A stretch of DNA of 64,000 bases from Pseudomonas syringae pv. cilantro (GCF_001293775.1 NZ_LGLN01000033.1:391771-455770), one strand, 5' to 3'; numbered from the stretch's first letter, positions 8,230 through 18,535 are shown. Notes: generated by a model not told the origin, from the letters alone. Made by a program: numbers and translations.

Positions 8230-9616
8230 TGCTGCCTGCCTCGAGCATTTTTTCCGGCCGGACCCAGGCGTCGAACTCCTCATCGGTCAGGTAGCCCAGC
8301 GCCAGCGATGCTTCGCGCAGTGTCAGGCCTTCGGTATACGCCTTTTTGGCAATTTGTGCGGACTTGTCATAGCCGATGTGCGGATTGAGTGCAGTCACCA
8401 GCATCAGGCCACGTTCCAGGTGCTCGGCCATTTTTTCCGCATCCGGCTCCATGCCGGCGATGCAGTGTTCGTTGAAATTGCTGCAGCCGTCGGCCAGCAG
8501 GCGGATCGATTGCAGAATGTTGTGAATGATCACCGGCTTGTATACGTTCAACTGCAGATGGCCCTGACTGGCCGCAAAGCCGATGGTCACGTCGTTGCCC
8601 ATAACCTGACAGGCGAGCATCGACAGCGCTTCGCATTGGGTCGGGTTGACCTTGCCAGGCATGATCGAACTGCCTGGCTCGTTGGCTGGCAAGCGGACTT
8701 CTGCCAGCCCGGTACGCGGACCGGAGCCCAGCAGGCGCAGGTCGTTGGCGATCTTCATCAGCGTCCCGGCCAGGGTTTTCAGGGCGCCGGAGAGTGCCGC
8801 AAGCGGTTCGTGCCCGGCCAGCGCGGCGAATTTATTGGGCGCCGTGACGAAGGGCAGCCCTGATAACGCAGCCAGTTCTGCCGCGATGGCCTCGGCAAAA
8901 CCTTTCGGCGAGTTAAGCCCGGTGCCGACAGCGGTGCCGCCTTGCGCCAGCTCGTAGACGGCGGGCAGGGCGGCACGAATGGCTTTTTCTGCGTAATCGA
9001 GTTGGGCAACGAAGCCTGACAGCTCCTGGCCAAAGGTGATCGGCGTCGCGTCCATCATGTGCGTGCGCCCGGTCTTGACCAGTTTCATGTGCCGGGCGGC
9101 CTGTTCGGCCAGCCCGCTGGACAGCTCGGCAATCGCTGGCAGCAGGCTGTTCCTGACCGCCTGAGCGGTGGCGATGTGCATGGCGGTCGGGAAGCAGTCG
9201 TTGGAGCTTTGCGAGCGGTTGACGTGGTCGTTGGGGTGAACCGGCGACTTGCCGCCACGGCCTTGACCCGCAAGTTCGTTGGCGCGACCGGCGATCACTT
9301 CGTTGACGTTCATGTTGCTCTGCGTGCCGCTGCCGGTCTGCCAGACGACCAGCGGGAACTGCGCGTCGTGCTGGCCGTCGAGCACCTCGTCGGCAGCCTG
9401 TTCGATCAGGCGGGCGATGTCGGCAGGCAGATCGCCGTTACGGTTGTTGACCCGCGCGGCAGCCTTCTTGATCAGGGTCAGCGCGTGCAGCACGGGCAGC
9501 GGCATGCGCTGATCGCCAATCGCAAAGTTGATCAGTGAGCGTTGGGTCTGAGCCCCCCAATAGGCGTCTTCGGGGACTTCGATCGGGCCGATGCTGTCGG
9601 TTTCGGTGCGGCTCAC
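8222..9616 (-). CDS. fumC: Class II fumarate hydratase
   Basis: A 464-residue oxygen-stable, iron-free fumarase that interconverts fumarate and malate in the citric acid cycle. Visible features are [18 protein letters not shown], the [17 protein letters not shown] segment with the catalytic His, and the fumarase/aspartase signature [16 protein letters not shown]. Length matches the family. A GTG start at 9616 with AAGGAGT upstream is used. The context (oxidoreductase, DUF2059, bolA, trhO) matches the fumC2 locus of P. aeruginosa rather than the sodA-linked iron-responsive fumC copy, so a second fumarase gene elsewhere is likely. Confidence 0.95.
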   Translation of the reverse strand: MSRTETDSIGPIEVPEDAYWGAQTQRSLINFAIGDQRMPLPVLHALTLIKKAAARVNNRNGDLPADIARLIEQAADEVLDGQHDAQFPLVVWQTGSGTQSNMNVNEVIAGRANELAGQGRGGKSPVHPNDHVNRSQSSNDCFPTAMHIATAQAVRNSLLPAIAELSSGLAEQAARHMKLVKTGRTHMMDATPITFGQELSGFVAQLDYAEKAIRAALPAVYELAQGGTAVGTGLNSPKGFAEAIAAELAALSGLPFVTAPNKFAALAGHEPLAALSGALKTLAGTLMKIANDLRLLGSGPRTGLAEVRLPANEPGSSIMPGKVNPTQCEALSMLACQVMGNDVTIGFAASQGHLQLNVYKPVIIHNILQSIRLLADGCSNFNEHCIAGMEPDAEKMAEHLERGLMLVTALNPHIGYDKSAQIAKKAYTEGLTLREASLALGYLTDEEFDAWVRPEKMLEAGSNG

Positions 9617-9785
9617 AGGTCTTACTCCTTTAAGTACGTTGCAGGGTTAGGTCATCATAAGCAGACAGGGTTCCCGAACAGTGCTTTTTAACCGCTCGGT
9701 GAACCGGGGGTTGAGCCAAAAGCCCACATAAGCGCAGAATGGTCGGCCCTGGGGTAAAGCCTCGTTTGCAAGATAAGGAAACTCG

Positions 9786-10319
9786 ATGACCCGTCTTCGT
9801 GCCATCTGTACCGCGGTAGCCCTGGTCTGTGCCAGCGGTCAGGTCTTCGCCGACACCGCCAGTCACAACGCGAGCGCCGAAACGTTCCTGAAGCTCGCCA
9901 ACGCCGATCGCCTGGGCGCTCCGGTCTATGCGCAGGTTCAGCAGATGTTCGCTCAGCGTTTCGCTGAAACCAAGGCGCCTGCATCGAAAAAGGCTCTGCT
10001 TGAAACCTATCAGGCCAAGGCCAACACTGCTCTGGACCAGGCCATTGGCTGGAACAAGCTCAAGCCTGAAATGGTCAAGCTCTACACCGCCAATTTCACC
10101 GAAAGCGAGCTGAAGGACCTGGTTGCGTTCTACCAGTCGCCACTGGGCAAGAAAGTGATGACCAAGATGCCTGAGCTCGCTCAGCAATCTGCTCAGCTGA
10201 CCCAGAGCAAACTGGAAAGCGCCGTGCCTGTCGTCAACAAGCTGCTGGCTGACATGACGGCCGAGCTGGAACCTGCCAAGGCCGCCGCACCTGCTGCTGC
10301 CCCGGCCAAGAAGCCCTGA
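9786..10319 (+). CDS. DUF2059 domain secreted protein
   Basis: A 177-residue periplasmic protein. A signal peptide (about 1-22, cleavage after VFA) is followed by a helical domain with the DUF2059 pattern: LYTANFTESELKDLVAFYQS and PLGKKVMTKMPEL. The tail is rich in Ala, Pro and Lys. The function of the family is unknown. AAGGAAA lies upstream of the ATG. It is divergent from fumC and 15 bases from bolA, so it probably shares a transcript with bolA. Confidence 0.85.
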   Translation: MTRLRAICTAVALVCASGQVFADTASHNASAETFLKLANADRLGAPVYAQVQQMFAQRFAETKAPASKKALLETYQAKANTALDQAIGWNKLKPEMVKLYTANFTESELKDLVAFYQSPLGKKVMTKMPELAQQSAQLTQSKLESAVPVVNKLLADMTAELEPAKAAAPAAAPAKKP

Positions 10320-10334
10320 TCGGCGAGTCATACC

Positions 10335-10628
10335 ATGACCATGCAAAAACGAATCGAGTCGGCACTCGCGCTGCTGCAACCGCACCATCTGCAAGTGCTC
10401 GACGAGAGCCACATGCACAGCCGGGGCGAGCAGACGCACTACAAAGCGATTCTGGTCAGTGACCAGTTTCAGGGCCTCAATTCGGTCAAACGGCACCAGA
10501 AGGTTTATGCCACGCTGGGCGGTCTGATGGGCGAATTTCATGCTTTGGCACTGCACACCTACACCCCGGAAGAGTGGGCGAAGACCAGTGCAGCGCCGGC
10601 GTCACCCACCTGTGCCGGTGGCCACTGA
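10335..10628 (+). CDS. bolA: BolA family protein
   Basis: A 97-residue BolA-like protein. The core has the beta-alpha fold with VLDESHMHSRG, the segment SDQFQGLNSVKRHQKVYATL carrying the conserved RHQ, and FHALALHTYTPEEW with the conserved His near the C-terminus. BolA proteins bind monothiol glutaredoxins through a [2Fe-2S] cluster and E. coli BolA also acts as a transcription factor in stress and biofilm control. An in-frame ATG two codons later is an alternative start. A weak hairpin (GCCCC/GGGGC, about 10650-10666) follows the gene. Confidence 0.9.
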   Translation: MTMQKRIESALALLQPHHLQVLDESHMHSRGEQTHYKAILVSDQFQGLNSVKRHQKVYATLGGLMGEFHALALHTYTPEEWAKTSAAPASPTCAGGH

Positions 10629-10802
10629 CGGGCACGCGTGGTGATCTTGCCCCTTTTGCAGGGGCATTATTTGCTGCGCTGACCCGCCTGTACCCGTTTG
10701 GTTTTTGCTAGAATCCGCACCGCGCCGCCTGGCCGGTGCGTTTTTTTTGTCCGGAATTTTTGCCCGGTAGGCCCTTTGCGAGGGTCGCCACTGGAGAGAT
10801 GC

Positions 10803-11756
10803 ATGACTCAAGAGCCGATGACTCAGCCGATCGTCGTAGCTGCGCTATACAAGTTCGTCACCCTCAGCGATTACGTAGCCCTGCGCGAGCCGCTGTTGCA
10901 GGCGATGGTCGATAACGGTATCAAGGGCACGTTGTTGATTGCCGAAGAAGGTATCAACGGTACGGTGTCCGGCAGCCGCGAAGGCATCGATGGCCTGATG
11001 GCCTGGCTGAAGAACGATCCGCGCCTGATCGACATCGATCACAAGGAATCCTACTGCGACGAGCAGCCGTTCTACCGCACCAAGGTCAAGCTCAAGAAGG
11101 AAATCGTGACCCTGGGTGTCGAGGGCGTTGATCCGAACAAGAACGTGGGGACCTACGTCGAGCCGAAAGACTGGAACGACCTGATCACCGACCCTGAAGT
11201 GCTGTTGATCGACACGCGTAACGATTACGAAGTGTCCATCGGCACCTTCGAAGGCGCAATCGATCCCAAGACCACGTCGTTCCGTGAGTTTCCGGACTAC
11301 ATCAAGGCGCATTTCGACCCGGCGGTGCACAAGAAAGTCGCCATGTTCTGCACCGGTGGCATTCGTTGCGAGAAAGCCTCGAGCTACATGCTTGGCGAGG
11401 GCTTCGAAGAGGTCTACCACCTCAAGGGCGGGATTCTCAAGTACCTGGAAGAAGTGCCTGAGCAGGAAAGCCAGTGGCGGGGCGAGTGTTTCGTGTTCGA
11501 CAACCGGGTGACAGTGCGTCACGATCTGACCGAAGGTGATTACGATCAGTGTCACGCCTGCCGCACGCCGATCAGCGCCGAAGACCGCGCCAGTGAGCAC
11601 TATTCGCCGGGTATCAGTTGCCCGTATTGCTGGGACTCGCTGAGCGAGAAGACCCGCCGCAGCGCCATCGACCGGCAAAAGCAGATCGAACTGGCCAAGG
11701 CTCGCAATCAGCCCCACCCTATCGGGCGCAACTATCGTCTGCCATCCGAGGCCTGA
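10803..11756 (+). CDS. trhO: tRNA uridine(34) hydroxylase TrhO (YceA, rhodanese domain)
   Basis: A 317-residue rhodanese-domain protein of the TrhO/YceA family, which hydroxylates tRNA uridine 34 with oxygen to ho5U, the first step to cmo5U/mcmo5U. An N-terminal acylphosphatase-like domain (about 1-100) precedes the rhodanese domain, whose active loop is [14 protein letters not shown], with the essential Cys and a second Cys. A C-terminal zinc-type motif HACRTPIS...CPYCWD follows. GGAGAG before the ATG at 10803 decides the start. The gene is three bases from the DsbA-like gene and heads a likely operon with it and the ABC exporter. Confidence 0.92.
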   Translation: MTQEPMTQPIVVAALYKFVTLSDYVALREPLLQAMVDNGIKGTLLIAEEGINGTVSGSREGIDGLMAWLKNDPRLIDIDHKESYCDEQPFYRTKVKLKKEIVTLGVEGVDPNKNVGTYVEPKDWNDLITDPEVLLIDTRNDYEVSIGTFEGAIDPKTTSFREFPDYIKAHFDPAVHKKVAMFCTGGIRCEKASSYMLGEGFEEVYHLKGGILKYLEEVPEQESQWRGECFVFDNRVTVRHDLTEGDYDQCHACRTPISAEDRASEHYSPGISCPYCWDSLSEKTRRSAIDRQKQIELAKARNQPHPIGRNYRLPSEA

Positions 11757-11759
11757 GCC

Positions 11760-12392
11760 ATGTCCGCCCGCCTGATCTATGTCATGGACCCCATGTGTTC
11801 CTGGTGCTGGGGCTTCGCGCCGGTGGCCGATGCGCTGGTGCAGAAGGCTCGGGCGGCGGGCGTGCCTCTGCATCTGGTGATGGGCGGCTTGCGCTCCGGC
11901 ACGGTAGCGCTGGAGCCCGCCAAGCGGCGTTACATTCTTGAGCACTGGCGTGCCGTTGAAGAGGCGACCGGCCAGCCTTTTCAGCATGAAGGCGCCTTGC
12001 CTGAAGGTTTCATCTACGACACCACGCCGGCCTGTCTGGCGGTCACTGCTGCACGCTATCTCGACCCGGACCGGGCCTGGGCGCTGGTCGGGCTGATTCA
12101 GCAGGCGTTCTACACCCAGGGGCGGGACGTGACGCTGCCTTCGCTGCTGGCCGAGCTGGCCGAACAGACAGGCCTGTCGCGGCAGGCCTTTGCCGATGCG
12201 TTTGAAAGTCGTGAGCAGCAGGCGGCGACCGCGGCTGACTTCACCTGGGCGCAGGACCTGGGCATCGCCGGGTTCCCGACCCTGCTCGCCGAACGCAACG
12301 GTCAACTGGCACTGCTGACCAACGGTTATCAGCCGCTTGGCGACCTTTCGCCCTTGTTGGGGCGCTGGCTCGAGCGTGCTGCCAGTGAGTGA
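11760..12392 (+). CDS. DsbA family oxidoreductase with CSWC active site
   Basis: A 210-residue DsbA-fold protein with no signal peptide, hence probably cytoplasmic. The active site is CSWC within MDPMCSWCWGFAP near the N-terminus, followed by the inserted helical domain and the cis-proline segment GIAGFPTLL. This resembles the FrnE/HCCA-isomerase-like DsbA subfamily, whose members handle thiol or glutathione chemistry. It begins three bases after trhO and overlaps the start of the ABC exporter gene, indicating one operon. The substrate is unknown. Confidence 0.85.
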   Translation: MSARLIYVMDPMCSWCWGFAPVADALVQKARAAGVPLHLVMGGLRSGTVALEPAKRRYILEHWRAVEEATGQPFQHEGALPEGFIYDTTPACLAVTAARYLDPDRAWALVGLIQQAFYTQGRDVTLPSLLAELAEQTGLSRQAFADAFESREQQAATAADFTWAQDLGIAGFPTLLAERNGQLALLTNGYQPLGDLSPLLGRWLERAASE

Positions 12393-14202
12393 AACTTCGT
12401 CTGACGGGGCCTCGTCCAGTCGCACCGATGCACTGAGCTGGGCCGAGATCCGGCGCCTGGCGTTGCGCCACAAAAAGTCGCTGTGGCTGGCCAACGGTGT
12501 GGCGGTTCTGGCGACGCTGTGCAGCGTGCCGATTCCGTTGCTGCTGCCGTTGCTGGTTGACGAGGTGCTGCTGGGGCGCGGCGATGCGGCGCTGAAAGTC
12601 ATGGATCACCTGCTGCCTGACAGCCTGCAAAAGGCTGTCGGTTACATCGGCCTGATGCTGGTGCTGACCCTGCTGCTGCGTGTCGGGGCGCTGGTGTTCA
12701 ACGTGTTGCAGGCGAGGTTATTCGCCGGTCTGGCCAAGGACATCGTTTATCGTATCCGGCTGCGCTTGATCGAGCGCCTCAAGCGCATTTCTCTGCGCGA
12801 ATATGAAAGCCTGGGCAGCGGCACGGTGACCACCCATCTGGTCACCGACCTCGACACGCTGGACAGGTTTGTCGGCGAAACCCTCAGCCGCCTGCTGGTC
12901 GCCACGCTGACTCTGGCCGGCACTGCGGGCATTCTGATGTGGATGCACTGGAAGCTTGCGCTGCTGATCATGCTGTTCAACCCGCTGGTGATTCTGCTCA
13001 CTGTGAAGCTCGGCAAGCGGGTCAAGCACCTGAAGAAGCTGGAGAACGACAGCACATCGCGCTTCACCCAGGCGTTGAGCGAAACGCTGGAGGCGATTCA
13101 GGAAGTGCGCGCGGGCAATCGGCAGGGCTTTTTCCTCGGTCGCCTGGGGTTGCGAGCGCAGGAAGTGCGCGATTACGCGATCAACTCGCAATGGAAAAGC
13201 GACGCGTCCGGGCGGGCCAGCGGGCTGCTGTTTCAGTTCGGTATCGATATCTTTCGCGCGGCGGCAATGCTTACCGTACTGTTCTCGGACTTGTCCATCG
13301 GCCAGATGCTGGCGGTGTTCAGTTACCTGTGGTTCATGATGACGCCGGTTGAGCAATTGCTGAATCTGCAATACGCCTACTACGCGGCGGGCGGTGCATT
13401 GACACGTATCAACGAGCTGCTGGCGCGGGCTGACGAGCCGCAGTATGCGGGCGGCACTGACCCGTTCGCAGGGCAGGAGACGGTCGGTATCGAAGTGCGC
13501 GGCTTGAGTTTCGGCTACGGCGATGACCTGGTGCTGGATCAACTGAACCTGAACATCGCGCCGGGCGAAAAGGTCGCAATTGTCGGTGCCAGCGGCGGCG
13601 GTAAAAGCACACTTGTGCAACTGCTGCTCGGGCTGTACACCGCCCGCACCGGGGTCATTCGCTTTGGCGGGGTCAGTCAGCAGGATATCGGCCTGGAGAC
13701 CGTTCGCGAGAACGTCGCCGTGGTGCTGCAGCATCCGGCGCTATTCAACGATACCGTGCGCGCCAACCTGACCATGGGCCGTGATTGCACGGATGAGGCT
13801 TGCTGGCGGGCGCTCGACGTCGCACAGCTGGAATCGGCTATTCGAGAGATGCCCAAGGGCCTGGACAGCGTACTCGGGCGTTCCGGCGTGCGCCTGTCGG
13901 GCGGCCAGCGCCAACGTTTGGCGATCGCGCGCATGGTGTTGTCCGATCCGAGAGTGGTGATTCTCGACGAGGCAACGTCTGCGCTGGATGCGGCGACCGA
14001 ATACAACCTGCATCAGGCGCTGGCGAGGTTTCTGCGCAGCCGCACGACGCTGATCATTGCGCATCGTCTGTCTGCCGTTAAACAGGCTGACCGCGTACTG
14101 GTCTTCGACGGTGGGCGTATCGTCGAAGACGGCGACCATCAGCAGTTGATTGCCGATGGAGGTCTGTATGCAAAACTGTACGGGCATCTGCAGCAAATCT
14201 GA
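12385..14202 (+). CDS. ABC exporter, fused permease and ATPase
   Basis: A type IV half-transporter of about 605 residues. Six membrane helices lie in residues 25-310 and the ATPase in 345-600: Walker A GASGGGKST, signature LSGGQRQRLAIARM, Walker B VVILDEATSALD and H-loop IIAHRLS are all intact, so it should be active as a homodimer. The GTG start at 12385 overlaps the previous gene by eight bases; an in-frame ATG at 12337 would overlap more. Family members export lipids, peptides or drugs; nothing specifies the cargo. The order trhO–dsbA-like–ABC–rbdA is conserved with P. aeruginosa PA0858-PA0861. Confidence 0.88.
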   Translation: MSETSSDGASSSRTDALSWAEIRRLALRHKKSLWLANGVAVLATLCSVPIPLLLPLLVDEVLLGRGDAALKVMDHLLPDSLQKAVGYIGLMLVLTLLLRVGALVFNVLQARLFAGLAKDIVYRIRLRLIERLKRISLREYESLGSGTVTTHLVTDLDTLDRFVGETLSRLLVATLTLAGTAGILMWMHWKLALLIMLFNPLVILLTVKLGKRVKHLKKLENDSTSRFTQALSETLEAIQEVRAGNRQGFFLGRLGLRAQEVRDYAINSQWKSDASGRASGLLFQFGIDIFRAAAMLTVLFSDLSIGQMLAVFSYLWFMMTPVEQLLNLQYAYYAAGGALTRINELLARADEPQYAGGTDPFAGQETVGIEVRGLSFGYGDDLVLDQLNLNIAPGEKVAIVGASGGGKSTLVQLLLGLYTARTGVIRFGGVSQQDIGLETVRENVAVVLQHPALFNDTVRANLTMGRDCTDEACWRALDVAQLESAIREMPKGLDSVLGRSGVRLSGGQRQRLAIARMVLSDPRVVILDEATSALDAATEYNLHQALARFLRSRTTLIIAHRLSAVKQADRVLVFDGGRIVEDGDHQQLIADGGLYAKLYGHLQQI

Positions 14203-14308
14203 TGGGCAAACGCTCGCGCTCATTTCCGGGAGATTCAACTGCCATCATGGCTGAATTTAGCCTAGTCTCTGCGCTAGACGTTTATTCAGGCACGTTGACT
14301 TGAAACCC

Positions 14309-16765
14309 ATGAAGCAAGCATGGACCTTCACCAGGCCCCGTCTACTGGGCATCGTATGGCCTTTCATTGCAGTCGCGCTGTTCCAGGCGTTGCTGGGCTG
14401 CGTCAGCCTCTACACGATGTCAGCTGTGCGCAGCTACGCAGTGGGCGAAAGTCTCTGGTCCAAGGGCCAGAAAGACGCCATTCATTACCTGAGTCTGTAC
14501 GCCAACTGGCACGACGAACGTGATTACCTGAAGTATCAGAGCGCCTTTGCCGTGCCGCAGGGTGGCCATGCCTTGCGTGAAGCGCTGGATCGGCCCAAGC
14601 CCTCGTTAGCCGATGCGCGGGCTGGGATCATTCAGGGTGGCAATCATCCGGATGACGTGAATGGCGTCATCTGGATGTACCTGAATTTTCGTGATTTCAG
14701 CTTCATGAAGCAGGCCATTCACTTCTGGGCCGTGGGTGACGGCTACCTCATGCAGCTCGATGAACTGGCCCGGCAGATTCATGCCCGCGTCACGGAAGGC
14801 AATGTCAGCCCCGCCGAGATCGCCAGGTGGCGGGTGCAGATCAACGACATCAACGAAAGCGTCACGCCCGCCGCCCGCGCATTCAGCGATGCGCTGGGTG
14901 AAGGGTCACGCGTCATTCTGAAATTGCTGGTGGCGGTCAATCTGATCACTGCCGTGCTGCTGATTCTGCTGGCGTTGCTGCGCGTACGTCGACTGATTGC
15001 TCAGCGAAGACTGTTCGCCGACGCGCTGGTGCTGGAAAAAGAGCGCGCGCAGATCACCCTCGAGTCGATTGGCGACGGGGTCATCAGCACCGACATGGCC
15101 GGTACCATCGTCTACATGAACCCGGCGGCAGAAGGGCTGACCCACTGGCAAAGCGCGCAGGCATGCGGGTTGCCGCTGGCCGCATTGTTCAATCTGGTGG
15201 ATGAGAACGATCAGCGCGACAGTGCGACGCTGATCGACCAGATACTCGCCGGTAAACTCAAGGGCGGCAGCGCCAACAGCAAACTGATCCAGCGACTCGA
15301 CGGCAGCACGGTGTCGGTCGCGCTGGTCGGCACGCCGATCTACGCGGACGACATGGTCAGTGGTGCGGTGCTCGTGTTGCACGATATGACCCAGGAACAT
15401 CAGTACATTGCCGAACTTTCCTGGCAGGCAGCCCATGACCCGTTGACCGGGCTGGTGAACCGCAGCGAGTTCGAGCGTCGTCTGCAACTGGTCCTCGACG
15501 ATGTCGGGACAGGCAGCCATTGCCTGATGTTTCTCGATCTCGACCAATTCAAGCTGGTCAACGATACCGGCGGTCACGCTGCCGGTGACGAACTGTTGGG
15601 CAAGCTGTGCAAAGCGCTCCCGCAGGGATTGCGTGAAGGCGACACGCTGGCCCGTCTGGGGGGCGACGAGTTTGGCGTGTTGTTGGTCGATTGCCCGCCG
15701 AATACGGCTCACGACATCGCCGAGGTCTTGCGTCAGATTGTGCAGAGTCTGCATTTCATGTGGAAAGGTCGACCATTCATGACTACTGTCAGTATCGGTC
15801 TTGTCCATTTGGATGAAGACTCCGCCACGCTGGAATCCTCGCTGTCAGCGGCTGATATGGCCTGCTACATGGCCAAGGAGAAGGGTCGCAACCGGGTTCA
15901 GGTCTACAGTATCGATGACCTGACGCTGTCGATACGCTTTGGCGAAATGGCCTGGATACAGCGTTTGCGCATGGCCATCGAGGAAAATCGCTTTTGTCTG
16001 TACGCACAGGAAATCGCGTCGATCAAGGAATCCGGCGACGGAGTCCGGCATATTGAAATTCTTCTGCGGCTGCGGGACGAGTCGGGAAGGATGGTGGCTC
16101 CGGACAGTTTCATTCCGGCGGCCGAGCGTTATGGCCTGATGAGTACGCTGGATCGCTGGGTGGTGCGCAATGTATTCAAAATCATCGCCGAATGCACAAG
16201 CGATGACCGTCACAAGGCACCGCAAGCCCTGTGTGCAATCAATCTGTCCGGTACCAGCATCGGTGACGATACTTTTCTCGAATACCTGAAACTGCAATTC
16301 GCTACCTACAATATCGCGCCCGACATGATCTGCTTTGAAATCACTGAGACCAGTGCTATTGCCGATCTGGGAAGTGCGATTCGATTCATCAACGAGTTGA
16401 AAGCGCTGGGCTGTCTGTTTTCTCTGGACGATTTCTGCTCCGGGATGTCTTCTTTTGCGTACCTGAAGCATCTTCCAGTGGACTTTTTGAAAATCGATGG
16501 CAGTTTTGTAAAGGATATGCTCGACAATCCGATCAACCGGGCGATGGTTGAGGTCATTAATAACATCGGCCATGTCATGGGCAAGCTCACGATTGCCGAG
16601 TTCGTTGAAACGCCGCAGATCGAATCCGCATTGCAGGAAATGGGCGTGGATTTTGCACAAGGCTATCTGATCGGACGCCCCGAGCTGTTTACGTGTGAAA
16701 GTCTGTACATTGAGCCCGTACGCCCTGATCCCTTGATGTTCGGCGCGCCAGGAACGCTACGTTAA
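14309..16765 (+). CDS. rbdA: Membrane PAS-GGDEF-EAL cyclic-di-GMP protein (RbdA-like)
   Basis: An 818-residue membrane sensor. Two transmembrane helices (about 15-40 and 207-230) enclose a periplasmic domain rich in Trp/Tyr; then a PAS domain (about 245-365), a GGDEF domain with intact RLGGDEF and an RxxD inhibitory site (REGD) five residues before it, and an EAL domain in which the motif reads EIL (HIEILLRLRDE). Phosphodiesterase residues FEITET, DDFCSG, KIDGSF and EFVET are present. Position after the ABC exporter matches RbdA of P. aeruginosa, a phosphodiesterase that promotes biofilm dispersal. The ATG at 14309 is preferred to a TTG at 14300. Net activity is inferred. Confidence 0.85.
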   Translation: MKQAWTFTRPRLLGIVWPFIAVALFQALLGCVSLYTMSAVRSYAVGESLWSKGQKDAIHYLSLYANWHDERDYLKYQSAFAVPQGGHALREALDRPKPSLADARAGIIQGGNHPDDVNGVIWMYLNFRDFSFMKQAIHFWAVGDGYLMQLDELARQIHARVTEGNVSPAEIARWRVQINDINESVTPAARAFSDALGEGSRVILKLLVAVNLITAVLLILLALLRVRRLIAQRRLFADALVLEKERAQITLESIGDGVISTDMAGTIVYMNPAAEGLTHWQSAQACGLPLAALFNLVDENDQRDSATLIDQILAGKLKGGSANSKLIQRLDGSTVSVALVGTPIYADDMVSGAVLVLHDMTQEHQYIAELSWQAAHDPLTGLVNRSEFERRLQLVLDDVGTGSHCLMFLDLDQFKLVNDTGGHAAGDELLGKLCKALPQGLREGDTLARLGGDEFGVLLVDCPPNTAHDIAEVLRQIVQSLHFMWKGRPFMTTVSIGLVHLDEDSATLESSLSAADMACYMAKEKGRNRVQVYSIDDLTLSIRFGEMAWIQRLRMAIEENRFCLYAQEIASIKESGDGVRHIEILLRLRDESGRMVAPDSFIPAAERYGLMSTLDRWVVRNVFKIIAECTSDDRHKAPQALCAINLSGTSIGDDTFLEYLKLQFATYNIAPDMICFEITETSAIADLGSAIRFINELKALGCLFSLDDFCSGMSSFAYLKHLPVDFLKIDGSFVKDMLDNPINRAMVEVINNIGHVMGKLTIAEFVETPQIESALQEMGVDFAQGYLIGRPELFTCESLYIEPVRPDPLMFGAPGTLR

Positions 16766-16797
16766 ACCAGTCGCAAACTTTTATAAGGAGCTACACA

Positions 16798-17583
16798 GTG
16801 ATCGACACTTTCGAAAGAACCGGTCCGCTCATGGAAGCCAGTAGTTATCCCGTCTGGGCACAGCAGCTGATCAAGGATTGCAGCGCTGCCAAGGCGCGCG
16901 TGGTCGAACACGAGCTGTATCAGCAAATGCGTGATGCAACGCTCAGTCCCGTCATCATGCGCCAGTACCTGATCGGCGGCTGGCCGGTGGTCGAGCAATT
17001 TGCGGTGTACATGGCCAAAAACCTGACCAAGACCCGTTTCGGTCGTCATCCCGGTGAAGACATGGCGCGCCGCTGGCTGATGCGTAATATCCGCGTCGAA
17101 CTCAATCATGCCGACTACTGGGTGAACTGGTGCGCTGCCCATGGTGTAACCCTTGAAGACCTGCATGATCAGAAGGTTGCACCCGAGCTGCACGCGCTGA
17201 GCCACTGGTGCTGGCAGACCAGCTCTTCGGATTCGCTGGCAGTTGCCATGGCGGCAACCAACTACGCAATTGAAGGGGCGACAGGCGAGTGGTCGGCGGT
17301 GGTATGTTCGACTGGCGTCTATGCCGAGGCCTTTCCTGAAGAGGCCCGTAAGAAAGCCATGAAATGGCTCAAGATGCATGCCCAGTACGATGATGCGCAC
17401 CCTTGGGAGGCGCTGGAAATCATCTGCACGCTGGTGGGCAGCAAGCCGAGCACGCAATTGCAGGCCGAGTTGCGTCAGGCGATCACCAAGAGCTACGACT
17501 ATATGTATCTGTTTCTGGAACGCTGCATGCAACTGGAGAAGGTGAAGTCCCCTCGCGGTCGTGTGGCCGAAATGGAAGTCTGA
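16798..17583 (+). CDS. TenA/haem-oxygenase-fold iron-dependent oxidase-like protein
   Basis: A 261-residue helical protein with the TenA/PqqC/haem-oxygenase-like fold. Candidate metal ligands are spaced as in the iron-containing HDO enzymes: Glu and His in IRVELNHADYW, Glu in NYAIEGATGEWS and His/Asp/His in MHAQYDDAHPWEA. Family members oxidise small metabolites or act in thiamin salvage; sequence alone does not pick one. It starts with GTG 32 bases after rbdA, with AAGGAG upstream, and may be cotranscribed with it. The conserved position next to rbdA in Pseudomonas suggests a functional tie that is not understood. Confidence 0.75.
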   Translation: MIDTFERTGPLMEASSYPVWAQQLIKDCSAAKARVVEHELYQQMRDATLSPVIMRQYLIGGWPVVEQFAVYMAKNLTKTRFGRHPGEDMARRWLMRNIRVELNHADYWVNWCAAHGVTLEDLHDQKVAPELHALSHWCWQTSSSDSLAVAMAATNYAIEGATGEWSAVVCSTGVYAEAFPEEARKKAMKWLKMHAQYDDAHPWEALEIICTLVGSKPSTQLQAELRQAITKSYDYMYLFLERCMQLEKVKSPRGRVAEMEV

Positions 17584-17608
17584 GGACAGGCAGTGCAGAG
17601 AGGGCTGG

Positions 17609-18535
17609 CTAACTGGCCATGGCAAGTCGGTTGCGGCCCTGGCGCTTGGCGACATACAGAGCGTTGTCGGCGCGGCGCAACAGGCTGTCGGCGGTTTCCG
17701 TCGGCAACAGCGTCGAGCAGCCAAGGCTGACGGTCATGGTCAGGGCCGGGTCGAGTTCGCGAAATTCCAGACTGCGCACCGCCCGGCGCAGGCGTTCGCC
17801 GACCATCTGCGCCGCATCGGCGCTGGTGTTCGACAGAATGACCACGAATTCTTCTCCGCCATAGCGGAACACGCGGTCGATGTTGCGCAGCTGTGCTTTC
17901 AGGCTGTGCGCGACCGTTTTCAATACTTCATCACCTGTGTAATGCCCGTAGTCGTCGTTCACTCGCTTGAAGTGATCGATATCGAGCATCAGCAGCGACA
18001 ACGGCTGCTTGTGGCGCCGCGAAATCTCGATTTCCCGGGCCAGATTCTGATCCATGGCAATGCGATTGCCGGTATTGGTCAGCGGGTCGCGAAGCGCACT
18101 CTGAGTAGCAATCCGGTACAACAGCGCATTGAGCAACGGGTACAGCAGGCATGCCAGCAGCGATTCCAGGTCACTCAACTGGCGGCTGTCGAAAGGCTGC
18201 GCGCTTTGAAACTCCACCTCGCCGATGCATTCGCCTTCATGGCGCAGGCGGAACCTTGCGCTGTCGGACGCGGTTTCTCCCAGACACAGGTGCAGGTCAC
18301 TTTCAACATGACGATAGACCAGGCCGCTCAGGGGCATCAGCCGTTGCACGCCCTGAAAAAACAGCGTGAGTATCCGCTCTGCTTCCAGACTGGTCTGCAA
18401 TTGGCGCCCGAGCTGGTGGACCAGCTCGGGCAGTGACGGGGGTGCAAGTGTGGCGTTGGGCCGATCTCGAAAACCGAGTCGCTGCAACTCAGCCGTATCG
18501 AAATCGATCGCATGGGTCTGGGTAGGAGAATTCAT
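17609..18535 (-). CDS. Diguanylate cyclase, GAF-like sensor plus GGDEF
   Basis: A 308-residue soluble protein. The N-terminal part (about 30-145) looks like a GAF-type sensor (LSGLVYRHVESDLHLCLG). The C-terminal GGDEF domain has GGEEF in FRYGGEEFVVIL and an RxxD I-site (RNID) five residues upstream, so it should make cyclic-di-GMP with product inhibition. The ATG at 18535 has GAGGAG about ten bases upstream and is preferred to an earlier in-frame start at 18553. It converges on the TenA-like gene with 25 bases between them. The signal is unknown. Confidence 0.85.
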   Translation of the reverse strand: MNSPTQTHAIDFDTAELQRLGFRDRPNATLAPPSLPELVHQLGRQLQTSLEAERILTLFFQGVQRLMPLSGLVYRHVESDLHLCLGETASDSARFRLRHEGECIGEVEFQSAQPFDSRQLSDLESLLACLLYPLLNALLYRIATQSALRDPLTNTGNRIAMDQNLAREIEISRRHKQPLSLLMLDIDHFKRVNDDYGHYTGDEVLKTVAHSLKAQLRNIDRVFRYGGEEFVVILSNTSADAAQMVGERLRRAVRSLEFRELDPALTMTVSLGCSTLLPTETADSLLRRADNALYVAKRQGRNRLAMAS

